Shown: positions 44,394-55,101 of the stretch, in pieces | Layout: each line of letters opens with the position of its first letter | How positions within the stretch are numbered: position 1 is the stretch's first letter | From: Stagonosporopsis chrysanthemi | Lineage: Eukaryota; Ascomycota; Dothideomycetes; Pleosporales; Didymellaceae | DNA length: 64,000 nt | Reading direction: 5' to 3' | Assembly (NCBI GenBank): GCA_022560025.1 | Contig: JAFISE010000099.1 | Span: 60,392 to 124,391 of the forward strand | Position numbers and translations under genes: made by a program | Notes under the pieces: generated by a model | Told to the model about the DNA's origin: nothing | Seen by the model: only the letters and a program-made list of their open reading frames with translations | Database searches by the model: none

Positions 44394-45360
44394 TTTGGCG
44401 GTTGTAGGAAGTCTTGAGTAGGTAGTAGAGGATTGTAGAGTGGAATGGACGGTGCCGTACAGAGGGTTGGATATCGTGCCAAAGAGAGGGCAGTCCTCGA
44501 TATTTAAGATATTGAGGTGAGAACAAGCCTAACTACAACCTGCTTAAGCTCGTGAGATATTGCGCCGAGTGGTGCTTATATCGCTTTAGGTAGTGGAGCC
44601 AAGTCGGCCCAGCCTCGTACGGTCCCTCTATATCATCGGGCATTTACGTGTGTCTATGCATTCTAAGGGTATCTCCCAGCTCGTAATCTCGCAATCGTGA
44701 CATACTATGGCCGTCGGCAGATATCTTGTGTGTCGATTACAAGAGATAACGTACGAGTTGTAACGAACAGGAGAGACCTCGCTTCTTTTTCGGCTGTTGT
44801 CTCAAATATCACGAGCTCACGGACCAAGTGCTCCACCACGATACTTTTCTGTCTGCAAGCACAGTAGATCGGCGTGCCACAAGATCAATGAGAGGAAAGG
44901 TAGAGAAATGGTGATAGGCACCCTCCAGGAGTAAGCACAGTAGACTGCGCTTCCCTTTCGGCTGTTGATCTAAATATCACGAGCTCACTAACCAAGTGCT
45001 CTACCCACAAATTATCTGCCTGTAAGCACAATAGATCCTGTTTGGCAATTGTTTCCTGAATTAGTCAAGTACTCGGTCTAATACAATGTGTCTCGGATCT
45101 TTACAGCGATTCAAGCCTATGTGGGTTGTCCCACCCCATCGCTAGTGGGATCGGCGCTCCGACTTATTTTCTACTCAGCTGACAGCAAGGTTTCATTTGT
45201 GATGGACGAACATGAGCTTGTCGTCCATATAGAGCTACAGCAATCCTCTTTTAACGTAACAGGTAAACATAGCACCTTCATTACTTTCGCGGACATATTA
45301 GCTCAGTACCCTTAAGTTGTAATCTTACTCAACTACTCATCAACCTCGAACCACGACGAA
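44394..45360. other. Divergent region between paralogues 1 and 2, with duplication
   Basis: Both flanking small-protein genes are transcribed away from this 967-bp region, so it holds their promoters. It contains a diverged direct repeat (44781-44870 and 44949-45036). No other gene is visible. Confidence 0.55.
44781..45036. repeat. Diverged 90-bp direct repeat
   Basis: Copies at 44781-44870 and 44949-45036 share TTTCGGCTGTTG, AAATATCACGAGCTCAC, ACCAAGTGCTC and AAGCACA(G/A)TAGATC in the same order. They lie upstream of two effector-like genes. Confidence 0.8.
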
Positions 45361-45680
45361 ATGGTCCGATTTACCATCTTCGCGGTTATCTTCGCCGCCG
45401 TCACTTCTGTCGCCGCCGACGGATTCTGCCAATGCCTCTTTGCCGATGGCTCCCACTGCTGCGTTGTTGTAAGTCAATGACAGCCCAAGCGAAACCAAAT
45501 AGCACATACAAACGACCAAATCTAACAACGTACTAGGAATACGGCATCACTAAGGCCTGCGAGGAGCGGTGCAAAAATAACGGAAATTATAAAAAGAAGT
45601 GTAACGCTGATGGCAAGTACTCGGACGTTAGCTCATGGAATGCACAATGGCGCACCAGCTGCACGGAAGGTGACATTTAG
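45361..45680 (+). CDS. Small secreted cysteine-rich protein, paralogue 2
   Basis: Two exons (45361-45468, 45537-45680; 68-nt intron GTAAGT...ACTAG) give 83 aa. The signal peptide is about 19 residues (MVRFTIFAVIFAAVTSVAA). Eight cysteines occur at 23, 25, 33, 34, 44, 48, 58 and 78. The motif FCQCLFADGSHCCV corresponds to paralogue 1, and CNADGKYSDVSSWNAQW to its C-terminal block. The intron lies at the same place and phase. The middle loop is Lys/Asn-rich. It is closer to paralogue 3 than to paralogue 1 in the SSWN segment. Role inferred only as secreted effector-like or defence peptide. Confidence 0.87.
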
Positions 45681-46529
45681 GTGGTAGTACTGAGGAACTC
45701 GCCAGGGTGCCTTGCACAGTTCACTCGAGCAAGTTTTCCTCTACACTATGGCAATCATTGTTCCTTCTCTTGATTTTCCTAGTTTTTGAGATACTAGGGC
45801 CTCGCTAGGAAGCTCGCATGTCTATAGGTTACATTTCCTCGAAGTCCTAGATACATGACTTAGAGGCACGGCAGTCAATGAAACCATCTTGTATACCTTG
45901 CTCGCCAACTTGCACTATGAACTAGTACTGCAATCTATCTACCAGCGTAATCTAAGCCTAACTCTTGAAATATCTTGGTTCTTACAGACTTTGATATGAA
46001 CCCTGTTCTGTAAATATTGTGAGCACCTTGTTGGACGGTTCAGATTCAACGCTCGCTACTGCCTCTAGGGCATTACAAGCCCTCTATGAGAATACCTTGT
46101 TTACTCATATCTCTGCTTTATCTCATAGCTGGGAAGATCTTCGTTGGTACACTGCTTAGCATTAAGACCAATGCGGTCGCAGGCAATAGTAACAATGCCC
46201 AAAGACACGTTACCGCTCGCGCGTTGATTACCTCATGTGAATGGTACGACTAGGAGTCTTTTCAAATGGATACGAGCGTATTGTTGTGGACTCCACGGGC
46301 TTACTTACGGGGATTTAATGCGACTTACGCACGTCCCCCTGTGGAGTGCTTCATAATTCGGCAAAACGATTCTGACTCGTAGTTTATGGTCTCTTAGTCT
46401 GCTAGACTGTATAAAGATCGTGATATCTCCTACGGCTCTACGAAAACTTCTACTCATCAGCACCATCGCATCACTCATCACATAATCCTGCAGCCCAATT
46501 CAACTACATCGTCCTTATCAACGCCTAAC
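45681..46529. other. Spacer between paralogues 2 and 3
   Basis: About 850 bp without frames of note, comparatively AT-rich. It must contain the promoter of paralogue 3. Confidence 0.5.
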
Positions 46530-46852
46530 ATGGTCCGCCTTCTTACTATTGTTACCGTGCTCTTTGCTAGCGCAAGCAGCGTTGCTGCTTCGTACTGCCA
46601 GTGCCTTTACCCAGACGCCAGCCACTGCTGTGTTATTGTAAGTCGTCATGTATCACCTCACACTCAAGCTCAACTTGCTCACAACTGTGGCTTTTATAGG
46701 ACAACGTAGTCAATGATTGCACAAGAATGTGCTTGAAGGCGTCTAAAGACTCTACGACTGCCGGACAGTGCAACGCCGGCGGGAAATTTTCTAATGTCAG
46801 CTCGTGGAACGGCCAGCGTCGTAAGCAGTGTGGAAAACCCTACATCTATTAA
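46530..46852 (+). CDS. Small secreted cysteine-rich protein, paralogue 3
   Basis: Two exons (46530-46637, 46700-46852; 62-nt intron GTAAGT...TATAG) give 86 aa. Signal peptide MVRLLTIVTVLFASASSVAA. Cysteines at 23, 25, 33, 34, 43, 47, 60 and 80. The core YCQCLYPDASHCCV and the segment CNAGGKFSNVSSWNGQ match the other two copies. Intron position and phase are conserved, so the three genes arose by local duplication, with the first copy inverted. No similarity to a family I can name. Divergence between the signal-peptide-proximal block (conserved) and the loops (variable) suggests a fixed disulphide scaffold with changing surface. Confidence 0.87.
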
Positions 46853-47591
46853 GTCCTGTAACGCACTTGCACCATTGGCAAAGCTCCTTCGAAGGCCTTC
46901 TCTATGTGTAACTCCATTGGAGGAAGATGTGCAGTTGACCTTCCTAGTTCATCAGGAGGGATGTCGACGATTGGTTCAATTAGGAATGTGGTATTATTGG
47001 AGAGCTTGTAGTTGGTTGATTAAGCATCAGGAACTTATTAAGAGCATATCAATCACCCGTCCCAGGCTTTGCAATTCATGTTAATTCGCCTCTTAGGGCC
47101 GTCTTGGAGAAATGATGCTTATTTTGTGACAAGAATATGTACTCAGCCTTATTTTCTTTTAATGCTGATCAACTTGTAAATAAGACCGGTGATACTCTGA
47201 GCATGCACCTCCGCAAATCACTCTGAAGCATACCAGCACCTCGTCGAAGATTGTTCAACCGACATCCCACAACGGTAGCAGGCATTTACCGTCGGATAGC
47301 CAAGAGTGCGCTTGCCTTACAGAAGAGTAGAAGAGTTCCTTTGCAATTTGGGGTTATTACACTGGTACCTCTAAGTGCGACGTTATTCGCGCGCGTTATA
47401 GAGTCCCTGTAGTGATGCGCAAGGCGCTAGAGGGAATGATTGTAGGTTCCAGACTGCTTGTCGCCTAAGAAAGTCCCGTCTTTCGACAACCTTCGGGGCG
47501 GTGAGCTCTTACCAAAATGTCCCCTCCGTGGTTCGGCATCATCACTTACAGAGATTGTTGAGGGTTGGAAATGTTATCGCCCGATCCAAGT

Positions 47592-47625
<34 letters not shown>

Positions 47626-47952
47626 TTCATTTACGCCTAGCGGCCGAGCCGAAAGGTCTACTAACACTGATCTGGTACTACGCTGCTTATGCTACATCTC
47701 CCGGCCTCACTAGCCCCCGTGTCTTCTTTGACTTGTTTCTCTATGCTCCTTGTTGTCCGAATCAAAGCCCTTGCTCCTTATCTAGGTCGCTTGTTTTCTG
47801 TATACTGTCTCATCAGACGCTCGTAGGTTAGTATTGTCAGTGGCAGACTGGTTCAGAATCGGCATCTCCAAAAAAATTCTCTGAGTGTTCAGCGTCCTAA
47901 TTTCGGCAGCTGGAGCGCTGTCTGCACTATGCTGTACAAGTTTGTTGATGAT
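46853..47952. other. Gap with CA microsatellite
   Basis: No gene is visible. A (CA)n microsatellite of about 15 units lies at 47593-47623. The right end borders the retrotransposon relic. Confidence 0.55.
47593..47623. repeat. (CA)n microsatellite
   Basis: About fifteen uninterrupted CA units. Confidence 0.95.
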
Positions 47953-48619
47953 TTCATGTTAGTAGGTGAGGTTTGTCTGGTCGGCAGATGTCAATTTGCG
48001 TCAAGCCTTCCTGTCGCTGGTACGAATCGAATCGTCGCTCGCACTGCGTCCATGTCTGGCGCCCACTTCGCGTCGTCTGTCGTTGCCTTACCGCCCAGGT
48101 AGAGAGACATGTTTCCTCTGCCTGTCTGCGTGCACTGCAGCATCTCTGTTCGCTGTGCTGTCCACCGTCTGCATCAGAACAAAAGGTGCTCCACTGTCTC
48201 TGCCGCCTGTCCGCATCCACACTGGTCTGTGATGCAAGCTTTGATTCGGTGTAGATACGTGTTCAGCTGTGCCATTCGTCCCAGTGCTTTCTCTTCTGCT
48301 ACCAAATGGCATCGTGGTACTGCTTCGCCGCTCCCTGGTCCGGCCTAGCACCTCCTGAGCGTCTCACTGCTCTTGCCCGGTTCCTCCAATGCGTGTAGAC
48401 GCGGCGTAGCTGTGTCAAGTCTTGCGTCCAGCATCTCTTCGCGTACGGTGATGGCCCAGCCCTGGGAGTCAGTGCGTGCACCGCCTCCCGCACCGCCGCC
48501 ATCAGTCTGTCTGTTCTCTGCTGCGTCGTGCCCACTGGCAGCGTCGCACCAAGCGTTCTGGAGATCCTGCCCCTGATTGCTTTCCACGATGCGTTTTTGA
48601 GCAGAAGCTGCTCCTGCTG

Positions 48620-48653
<34 letters not shown>

Positions 48654-49857
48654 GACGGCGCTGGCACCGAGCTGTTGAAGACTGTCTCGATCGTCCGGTG
48701 GTCAGAGCCGTGCTCGGTTGCATAGATCGCGCATCTGGTCACTGCATTTGTCGACTCTCTCGACGCTTGCACCAAGTCAATCGTCGTCTCATAGTCTCCA
48801 CCTTGCCACGTCTTTGTACCGCGCGGGAGCAGACTGCTGAGTAATCAGGTCGAGAATCCGGTCTGCTTTACCGTGTCTGACCATCGTCACGTCCTCCCAT
48901 CCCCACAGCTGGTCGTGTTGGCTGAAGTCGCCAGCCAGCACCACACCGACCACTGGGCCGGCCCTTTCTCCCGCCTCCGTAATCGCCTCGTCTAGCTTGT
49001 TGCATGCGTCTTGTAGCGCCTGCGGGTCTCCTCCTGGTATGTACACCGACCCTACCAACACTCGCCGCTCCCGCAGTCGGGTGATCGCTGCTGTCAAGTC
49101 CGGCGACTCGATCCGCATCTGCTCCGCCTCTACCTCTCTGCTCACCCACAGCATACTCCGTATCGGCCATATCTCTGCTCTCCACGTCAATGCCACCATC
49201 TTGTTCCATTTATGGTGGAGCATAGGTGTTGTCAGCAGCTGGCCTTGCATCACCAGCGCGTGCGGCTCCTGGATGGCTATTACTGTCACATCTTGCATCT
49301 CTTCGTCATTCCTCAGGCTATCGTGTACTTTGCCTTGCTTTCTGACATTGAGCTGGATCATTCAGAATGCTCTATTCATGCTGAGGTGGGTATGGCATCC
49401 AGTAGTTTCTGCCGAATAATTCGTGCGGTCCTCCGCACAGCACACACTTCATCTTTGTTTTGGTGCAGTTCTTGTGGGGGTGACCGTCTTTGGCGCATCG
49501 CCCGCATCTCTGGCAGTTGTAGCATTGCCCGGGCCGTGGCCGGTGTTCGAAAGCGCTCGTCGTGCCGGACTCTCCACCAGCGTGGAAGTAGCCTTCTGCG
49601 ACGAGCCTTGTTGCATCGCTTTTCTTGGCCACGTACACTACCATGAATCCTACCATGGATCCGTACGCCTTCAGGACATCCCTTGCTGTACTCAGCCACG
49701 CGATCTTGGCAACTGTTGTTCTGTTCTCTCCGCTGAAAGCTTCCGCAGCCGCTGCCCTAATTTCGTCCTCCTTGTCTAGCACTGCAGTTCTCTTATTGGT
49801 ATTAACCTTAACTAGGAAGAGCTTATTGCGCAATACGCGCAAGCCTCGTTTATGCAC
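47953..49857 (-). mobile_element. Internally deleted non-LTR (LINE, Tad1-like) retrotransposon
   Basis: Read on the minus strand. First a gag-like C-terminus with a zinc-knuckle region (49857-49372: CYNCQRCGRC, GHPHKNC, KCVLCGGPHE). Then an endonuclease/exonuclease/phosphatase domain (49361-48789: QLNVRKQGKVHDSL, IAIQEPHA, VLAGDFSQHDQLWGW). A frameshift near 48,800 precedes the catalytic GSDHRTIETVF end of that domain (48775-48299). The whole reverse transcriptase is missing. Near 48,280 the frame jumps straight to the element's 3' domain (AQLNTYLHRIKAC, CGCGQAAETVEHLLF, then a stop). With frameshifts, stops and no reverse transcriptase the copy is dead. A (CTG)n expansion lies inside it. Confidence 0.85.
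48624..48653. repeat. (CTG)n triplet repeat inside the retroelement
   Basis: Ten CTG units, read as CAG (Gln) on the coding strand of the retroelement, directly after its endonuclease domain. Confidence 0.9.
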
Positions 49858-49884
49858 AATTTTTCAATCGAGACCCCACACATA

Positions 49885-50418
49885 TCACATCTCCAGGGGT
49901 GGCATTCGCAGCCGCTTGTGATCGGCGCGATACGCATTGGTAAGATTACAATAGCCGCCACATACGCGTTCGACGCAGTCCCGGCAAACGTCTCGATCCT
50001 GACGGAACGAGTAGTGGTAGAATTCGGTTTCAAATCCTGATGCGTTAGGACACTGCTTACCATTGGCTGATTGACCATCACAGGACCAATCAGGGTAAAC
50101 GTCAAACCCTCCTAGATGCGAAATTCGCTTTTCGAGTGAGGCGCGGATGACATCGAGTGCGGTCGCAACCTCCTCTGGCATGTGTTTCTCGACAAGGTAA
50201 TCATAAATATCCACGAATTGAGTACCAGAGAGAGTTTCGCTTGCGATCAAATGTAGACGCCTTCTGGCAGCCTTCATCCGCTCAGCTTGATCTGATATAT
50301 CAGGCGCACAGTCTTGCACAGCCTGAATCACCCCCTTCCAGATCTGTACAGCAAATTCTTGTGTAAACTGTTTGTGAGAGTTTTGTTTGGCGTCTCCAAG
50401 GCGTTTTTTTCCCAACAT
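49885..50418 (-). CDS. Hypothetical Cys-rich protein or gene remnant
   Basis: A 177-codon frame starting MLGKKRLGDAKQ. The first 110 residues look helical (Ile/Ala/Glu/Arg-rich). The end has six cysteines (spacing about 7, 19, 2, 4 and 3), possibly a metal-binding site, before MPPLEM and the stop. A stop lies 30 bases upstream in frame, so no longer single-exon version exists. A 5' exon joined at the CTAG just before it is conceivable. The stop is only 27 bp from the first frame of the retroelement relic, so the gene may have been truncated by that insertion. Family not recognised. Confidence 0.35.
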   Translation of the reverse strand: MLGKKRLGDAKQNSHKQFTQEFAVQIWKGVIQAVQDCAPDISDQAERMKAARRRLHLIASETLSGTQFVDIYDYLVEKHMPEEVATALDVIRASLEKRISHLGGFDVYPDWSCDGQSANGKQCPNASGFETEFYHYSFRQDRDVCRDCVERVCGGYCNLTNAYRADHKRLRMPPLEM

Positions 50419-52745
50419 CTTTGGTGACTCCCTGCATGGTGTCTGAGACTAGATCCGTTGTACCAGCCATTAAAGAGCAATGGCAGCGTTGTCGAAGTCT
50501 TGATAGTGTTCGAACGCTCTCTAGATATAACATAAGCCAATTCTGTCTTTCTCGGGCGTATCATCGTACAGAATTTGTAGACCAAGTTCGAGACTAGGTC
50601 TCAGCACTTTCTTGGGATCGAGAGTGCAGCGGTGACGAGGCGAAGCCGACGGAAGCTCGGATTTCAGTGGAGGTATGTAACAAGGCGCTGACAGCTACTG
50701 GGGGCCCTTCTTAAGCCAGTTTAGACGCGGACTCAACGTACTCAACAGCAGGCACTAGCAAGAACAGGCGGGACAAGAGTGCGGGCGGTATAGGGCAGCA
50801 GATCTGACTCCCTTGCCATCAAACTGTCCATGTGGTGCCTTTTTGGGCACCGTACCGAAATATGTTAGAAAAGCTGACTAAGTGTATTCTAAGCCGGTGC
50901 TAGGATCTTGCGCACGAAGTCCGTTATTTGTAGCGGTATTCTCCTGTACAATTCTAGGCACTGTCAAATACCCGCTGTTATATGTTTTTTCATTTCTACC
51001 TTTTTTTGGCACTTGCCTTCAACTTTGCATGGCCGTCTGCGTGGATCCAAATGGCGGTCAAGCGCCATGTTGTCGAGTGCGGTCCGGTGAGGGCGACCCA
51101 ACGACCCAGTGCCGGTGCAGAGGGCGAGAAGATACATGGACGTTGCTGCAAGCACGCAGAGATTCCCGTCTCCCCGTTGTTCAGGGGCGACAAATGCCTC
51201 AGTTGCATCTCTTCTTTTGCGCGAGCATCGCTGCGCTGTTGCAGTGTCATAGGCTGCTAAATCGTTGAGAACACATGTCTTCCGGGCCATCGAGCAGGCA
51301 GCTACAATTTCTCGCAATTTTTTTTTGACGATTGGCTCGTTTGCTCTTAAAATGATTACATCGTGATGATACAACTCGATGAGGGCAGAGGTAGGTCGTG
51401 GTGGTCGAGGAGAACGTGCAGGCAGCCCCGTTTTTAGCGATCTGATTGGCCTCCGTGCTGTTGCCTTGTGAAACGCTGACGACCACAGCGAACGCAGGGT
51501 AAAGTTGAGAGACGGACAGAGAAACACGTATGAGACAGCGGACGGAAGCTACGGAACATGCTTCTGGATGAATCTTCTCCTTCAGTTGGTGGCAAAGGCA
51601 TATCGTCAGAGGTCAGGCTGGGCTTCAGGCAGAAGAGTTTCCAGACCTGGTGTTGGTCGGATTAATTGGTACCTGTCGCGGGCCAAGGGTGTCAACCACC
51701 GCGGGCCCACCGGGTACCGACCGTCCCGCTTCCACCGCAGACACACGACTCGGTGTGCGCTGTTCATCAAAACCAGACAAGGGTGGCGTCCGGGCACCGA
51801 TCGAATGTTCCAAATGGCGTTCAGGGAGCAGATGATGTTTGCAAGTGCCGGTGTTGGGTAATTCTGCGTTTTTGTCCTCGTGCTTCAGACGGCAGATATT
51901 TACCCCAGATTACTGTGTACCGATTGCTGCAATAACAGGATTGATTATATTGCTCATGTATGCGGGGATATTGAGGTTCTACGGGTAAATGGGTTTAGCG
52001 TGCCGTGGTTACAGATTAGACCAAGGGGTGCAGATGTTTCGAGAAGGTCCTTTTGATTATCGCGCTTGCGATATCGCCGCGAGCGGTGGTAAGCTGGAGG
52101 CAGCAGTAATTGGGATCCATCGTGACTGTACGCAAGGCTAAAAGGGGGAGATGGTCGAGATGCTCCGAGGCGCTTGATTCGGAAGCTGACGACATCTTAC
52201 GACACAGCACTGTTTCGTATCGCCACTCAGTGCTGCGGTGCTACAGTGGGTCGCAAAGAGACTCAGGGCTAGCTGCGATTGCGCTTCGAATTCGTTTGAC
52301 GCTGAGTGAGATAAACCTTTCACGAGCAAGCCCACCCAGCGAAATGAAATCCGTCCAGATGGGCGCAAGCGAGGGCTTTGACACGCAGGGCAGCAAAGGA
52401 ATGGAAGCCAGACGTGAGGCACATTGTGGTCTCGACGCATCGTACCCCTGGCATGGTCCCTGACTTGCCCTCTGGGGAGCGGGCGGAATCCGAAGCGTAC
52501 GGTAGTGAAACGGGTGGGTCGCGAGCTGAGTAGGGGAGCAAGGGCGTGCGTCGCTGAGTGGTGCGGTATTGAGCACTTAGTGCCACTAAATTGGGCAAGA
52601 GCCAACAGAGCTCGGCACCCGCCGCATTGGGACAAGCGTAATCTGCAGGGGCGCAGCCTGCCTCTTAGATAAAGCCAGCCCGTGAGGCCAGCTGTCCAGT
52701 TCCCCATTACCTTCAGTCTTATTGAACCCAACTCCACCCCTCCTG
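50419..52745. other. 2.3 kb gap upstream of hacA
   Basis: Numerous overlapping short frames on both strands and no domain. The right part is presumably the promoter and long leader of hacA. No RNA gene recognised. Confidence 0.45.
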
Positions 52746-52793
52746 ATGCAGTCCACTAAGACGCATCGACAATCTCTGACATCACGGGGATGA
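52746..52793 (+). promoter_or_regulatory. Upstream ORF overlapping the hacA start (ATGA)
   Basis: A 15-codon uORF begins at ATG 52746 and stops at TGA 52791-52793. The stop overlaps the hacA ATG at 52790 in the sequence ATGA. Ribosomes that translate it would terminate exactly on the main start, an arrangement able to limit or couple HacA translation. In Aspergillus a uORF in the hacA leader is known to be removed by stress-induced leader shortening. Confidence 0.65.
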
Positions 52794-53844
52794 TGGACAC
52801 TACCACGTTTTTCTCTGAGACCATGACCACGCCAGCCATGATGGCCTCTGGTCCCCTTACCCCACCACAAACCGAGTCGGTCCCCACTACTATCAAAATG
52901 GAGGATCTTCAGGTCCCTTACACCACACCGTCCCCATCACCGTCATCAATGTACACATCGGAAACCTCACAGACACCGGCGCCCTCGACATCAGAAGGCA
53001 AGCCGGTCAAGAAGCGGAAATCATGGGGCCAAGTACTCCCCGAACCAAAGACTAGCCTACCACCTCGCAAGCGGGCCAAGACCGAGGACGAGAAGGAGCA
53101 GCGCCGCATCGAGCGTGTCAAGCGCAACCGTCTCGCCGCCCACAACTCTCGTGAGCGCAAACGCCAGGAGACCGAGCATCTCCAACAACAAAAGGACGCC
53201 CTCGAGAACGAGATGTCTCTCCTTCGCGCGAAGGCTGCAAGGGTCGACCAACTTGAGGCCGAGCTCAAGTACTGGCATCAGAAGTACCCTGGCGAGAAGA
53301 CCGACACCACTGATCTGGCCTTCAGCTTCAGCGAGGCCGCCGATACGATGAACCCTTCGCAAACCCTGACGGCACCGCCCTTTTCACCCATTTCCATGGA
53401 CTCGATGGACTCTCCCAGAGACTCGTCCTGCCAACCCGAGACGCCCGCTTCATCATTCGAGGCCGCCCCCGAATTCGACTTGACACAATATCCTGCTGCG
53501 ATGTTGTGCGACCTGCAGTGTCAGTCGGTTTCGGGCAAGGCCTCCCCAATGGCGGCGATCCTTGCCTACCTTTTTCTCTTCCACCTGTACATCCAGTCGA
53601 TTCAAAGCCGATTGTCGTCGAAGACCTCTTCGACTTCGATCAGTTCTCTGGAAACTCTCTTTCAGTGGAACCCGCTCTTAGCCTGGCTCACAACGATGAC
53701 TTCTTCGGGTCAGCCTTCTTTGGCACAGGCTCAACTTCAGACTATTCAGGCCTTCCTGACGGTTTTGATGCAAAGTTCTCTGACATGCAGAGTGCCTCTG
53801 GCGCACCTTTCGGTTGCGACGAGGCTCTCGCAGCAGACAACTAG
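52790..53844 (+). CDS. hacA: Unfolded protein response bZIP factor HacA/Hac1
   Basis: The N-terminal frame (52790-53515) encodes the HacA signature KKRKSWGQVLPEPKTSLPPR (74-93), a basic region RIERVKRNRLAAHNSRERKR (106-125) and a leucine zipper to about 158. The conserved C-terminus (DLFDFDQF and onward to the stop at 53844) lies in another frame. Removing 53516-53535, exactly 20 nt, joins both and gives 344 aa, near the size of Aspergillus HacA. The 5' cut lies in the loop CTGCAGT closed by a GAC:GTC stem, the Ire1 consensus. Without splicing, translation continues in the first frame to 54034 (414 aa). HacA induces ER chaperone and secretion genes. The boundaries of the 3' cut are inferred from length and frame. 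Confidence 0.92.
53516..53535 (+). promoter_or_regulatory. 20-nt unconventional hacA intron (Ire1 target)
   Basis: Starts within CTG|CAGTGTCAG and ends before CAAGGC. It lacks GT-AG ends. Its length matches the 20-nt introns of Aspergillus hacA and Trichoderma hac1, and excision changes the frame to the conserved activation-domain frame. Confidence 0.8.
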
Positions 53845-55101
53845 CTTCGAGAACGCCATCAGGCCTGGTAGCCAGAAGAGCGAGACTGAGGCCCTCGATG
53901 GCGTACGAAGATCACGAATGATGAGGTCCTGTAGGCTTAGACAATTAGGTCGGCGTAAGGTTGTACAATCATGGACGATGGGCAGGGAACAACAGGTCGG
54001 GTGTGGCCTGACACGGCGTTACAAGGAGTTCTGATAGTGTATCAACATTGTCTCGAGGCTTGGTACATCTCCTGGATATCGTTTTGGCAAGCTGCACACC
54101 AAGGGCTGGTGGTTAGATAGTCAAACAATCAAGTTCTCACACACGCACACGTCAATGCATCCCCATCCTTCACAGCATCTCACTCCTCTGACTCCCGGCT
54201 ACCACGGCCTCAACATCTCCTGACCACCCCGCAGTAACATCGTCACTCCCCCACCTGAGCGCGTTCTAGGTGTTTCTGTGGGTCTTGCGCCAGCCCGCCA
54301 GCCACCAGTTGAGCTGCGCCGCTTTTCGTACGCGCGCTGACGCCAGCCCGCTGTAGCGCGCGCTAGCTTACCACTCTTCGGCGATCGTGTTCGCTGCACG
54401 CACGCAGCGTGAGGTTAAGAATAGCATTGTGTTTGCCATTGCCTTGCTATTGCTTTTCATGCAAGTCAGTAAGAGGGCGCGTTGCTAATTTGGTACAACA
54501 ACAATAATGTGTTCCACTCTGTGTGGAGGTGTGGCGAGGGATTTGGTTCAAGGGCCTGATGGCGTGTTTGCCGTTCCACGAATTGAAGGGGTCCACTGCT
54601 AGAGAAGCTGGTAGGCACTGCGGCAGAGGGGAGCTGATGCATCTGGGAATTCTTGCGTGATGGCTCGTCAGGCGCGATTTGACTGCCTTTTCGCGTTCGT
54701 GCCACGAGACGCCTTGGTATGCCAGCACGAAGGGTGCTGGATATCACGCGTCAAGAACGATAATGCGATGTCAAGCAATTGCCAGTCGGCTAAAGGACAG
54801 ATTCGGAACACGAGGCCGCACAATGTCCATCCTTCGCACTTTCGCTGTACATCACACGCGTTCGTTAAATATGAACAACATCGCACATCACAACGCCAGG
54901 CTCACGCCAACCTCACGCCAACCTCAGAAGCACCACGTTCCTTGCATGCTAGAAAACAGTTCATTTCGCTATCATAGCCCGGGTTTTATCCCTAGCTTAC
55001 GCTGCAGGAGTATCGTCGATATCGCTCCTTGCATCATGCCCTCCCTCGGCCCAAGTCAACAGGCGCTGAGGGGACTCATCCCTTCTTGCAGTGCAGAGAT
55101 T
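53845..55101. other. hacA 3' flank and intergenic DNA
   Basis: The unspliced hacA frame stays open to 54034. Beyond that only short unsupported frames occur. No repeat or RNA gene seen. Confidence 0.5.

Noticed and set aside
52790..54034. hacA bZIP as pathway-specific regulator of the isocyanide cluster (the xan cluster has a bZIP, XanC)
   Set aside because: The protein has the specific HacA signature and Ire1 intron, and lies 15 kb away, so it is the general unfolded protein response factor.
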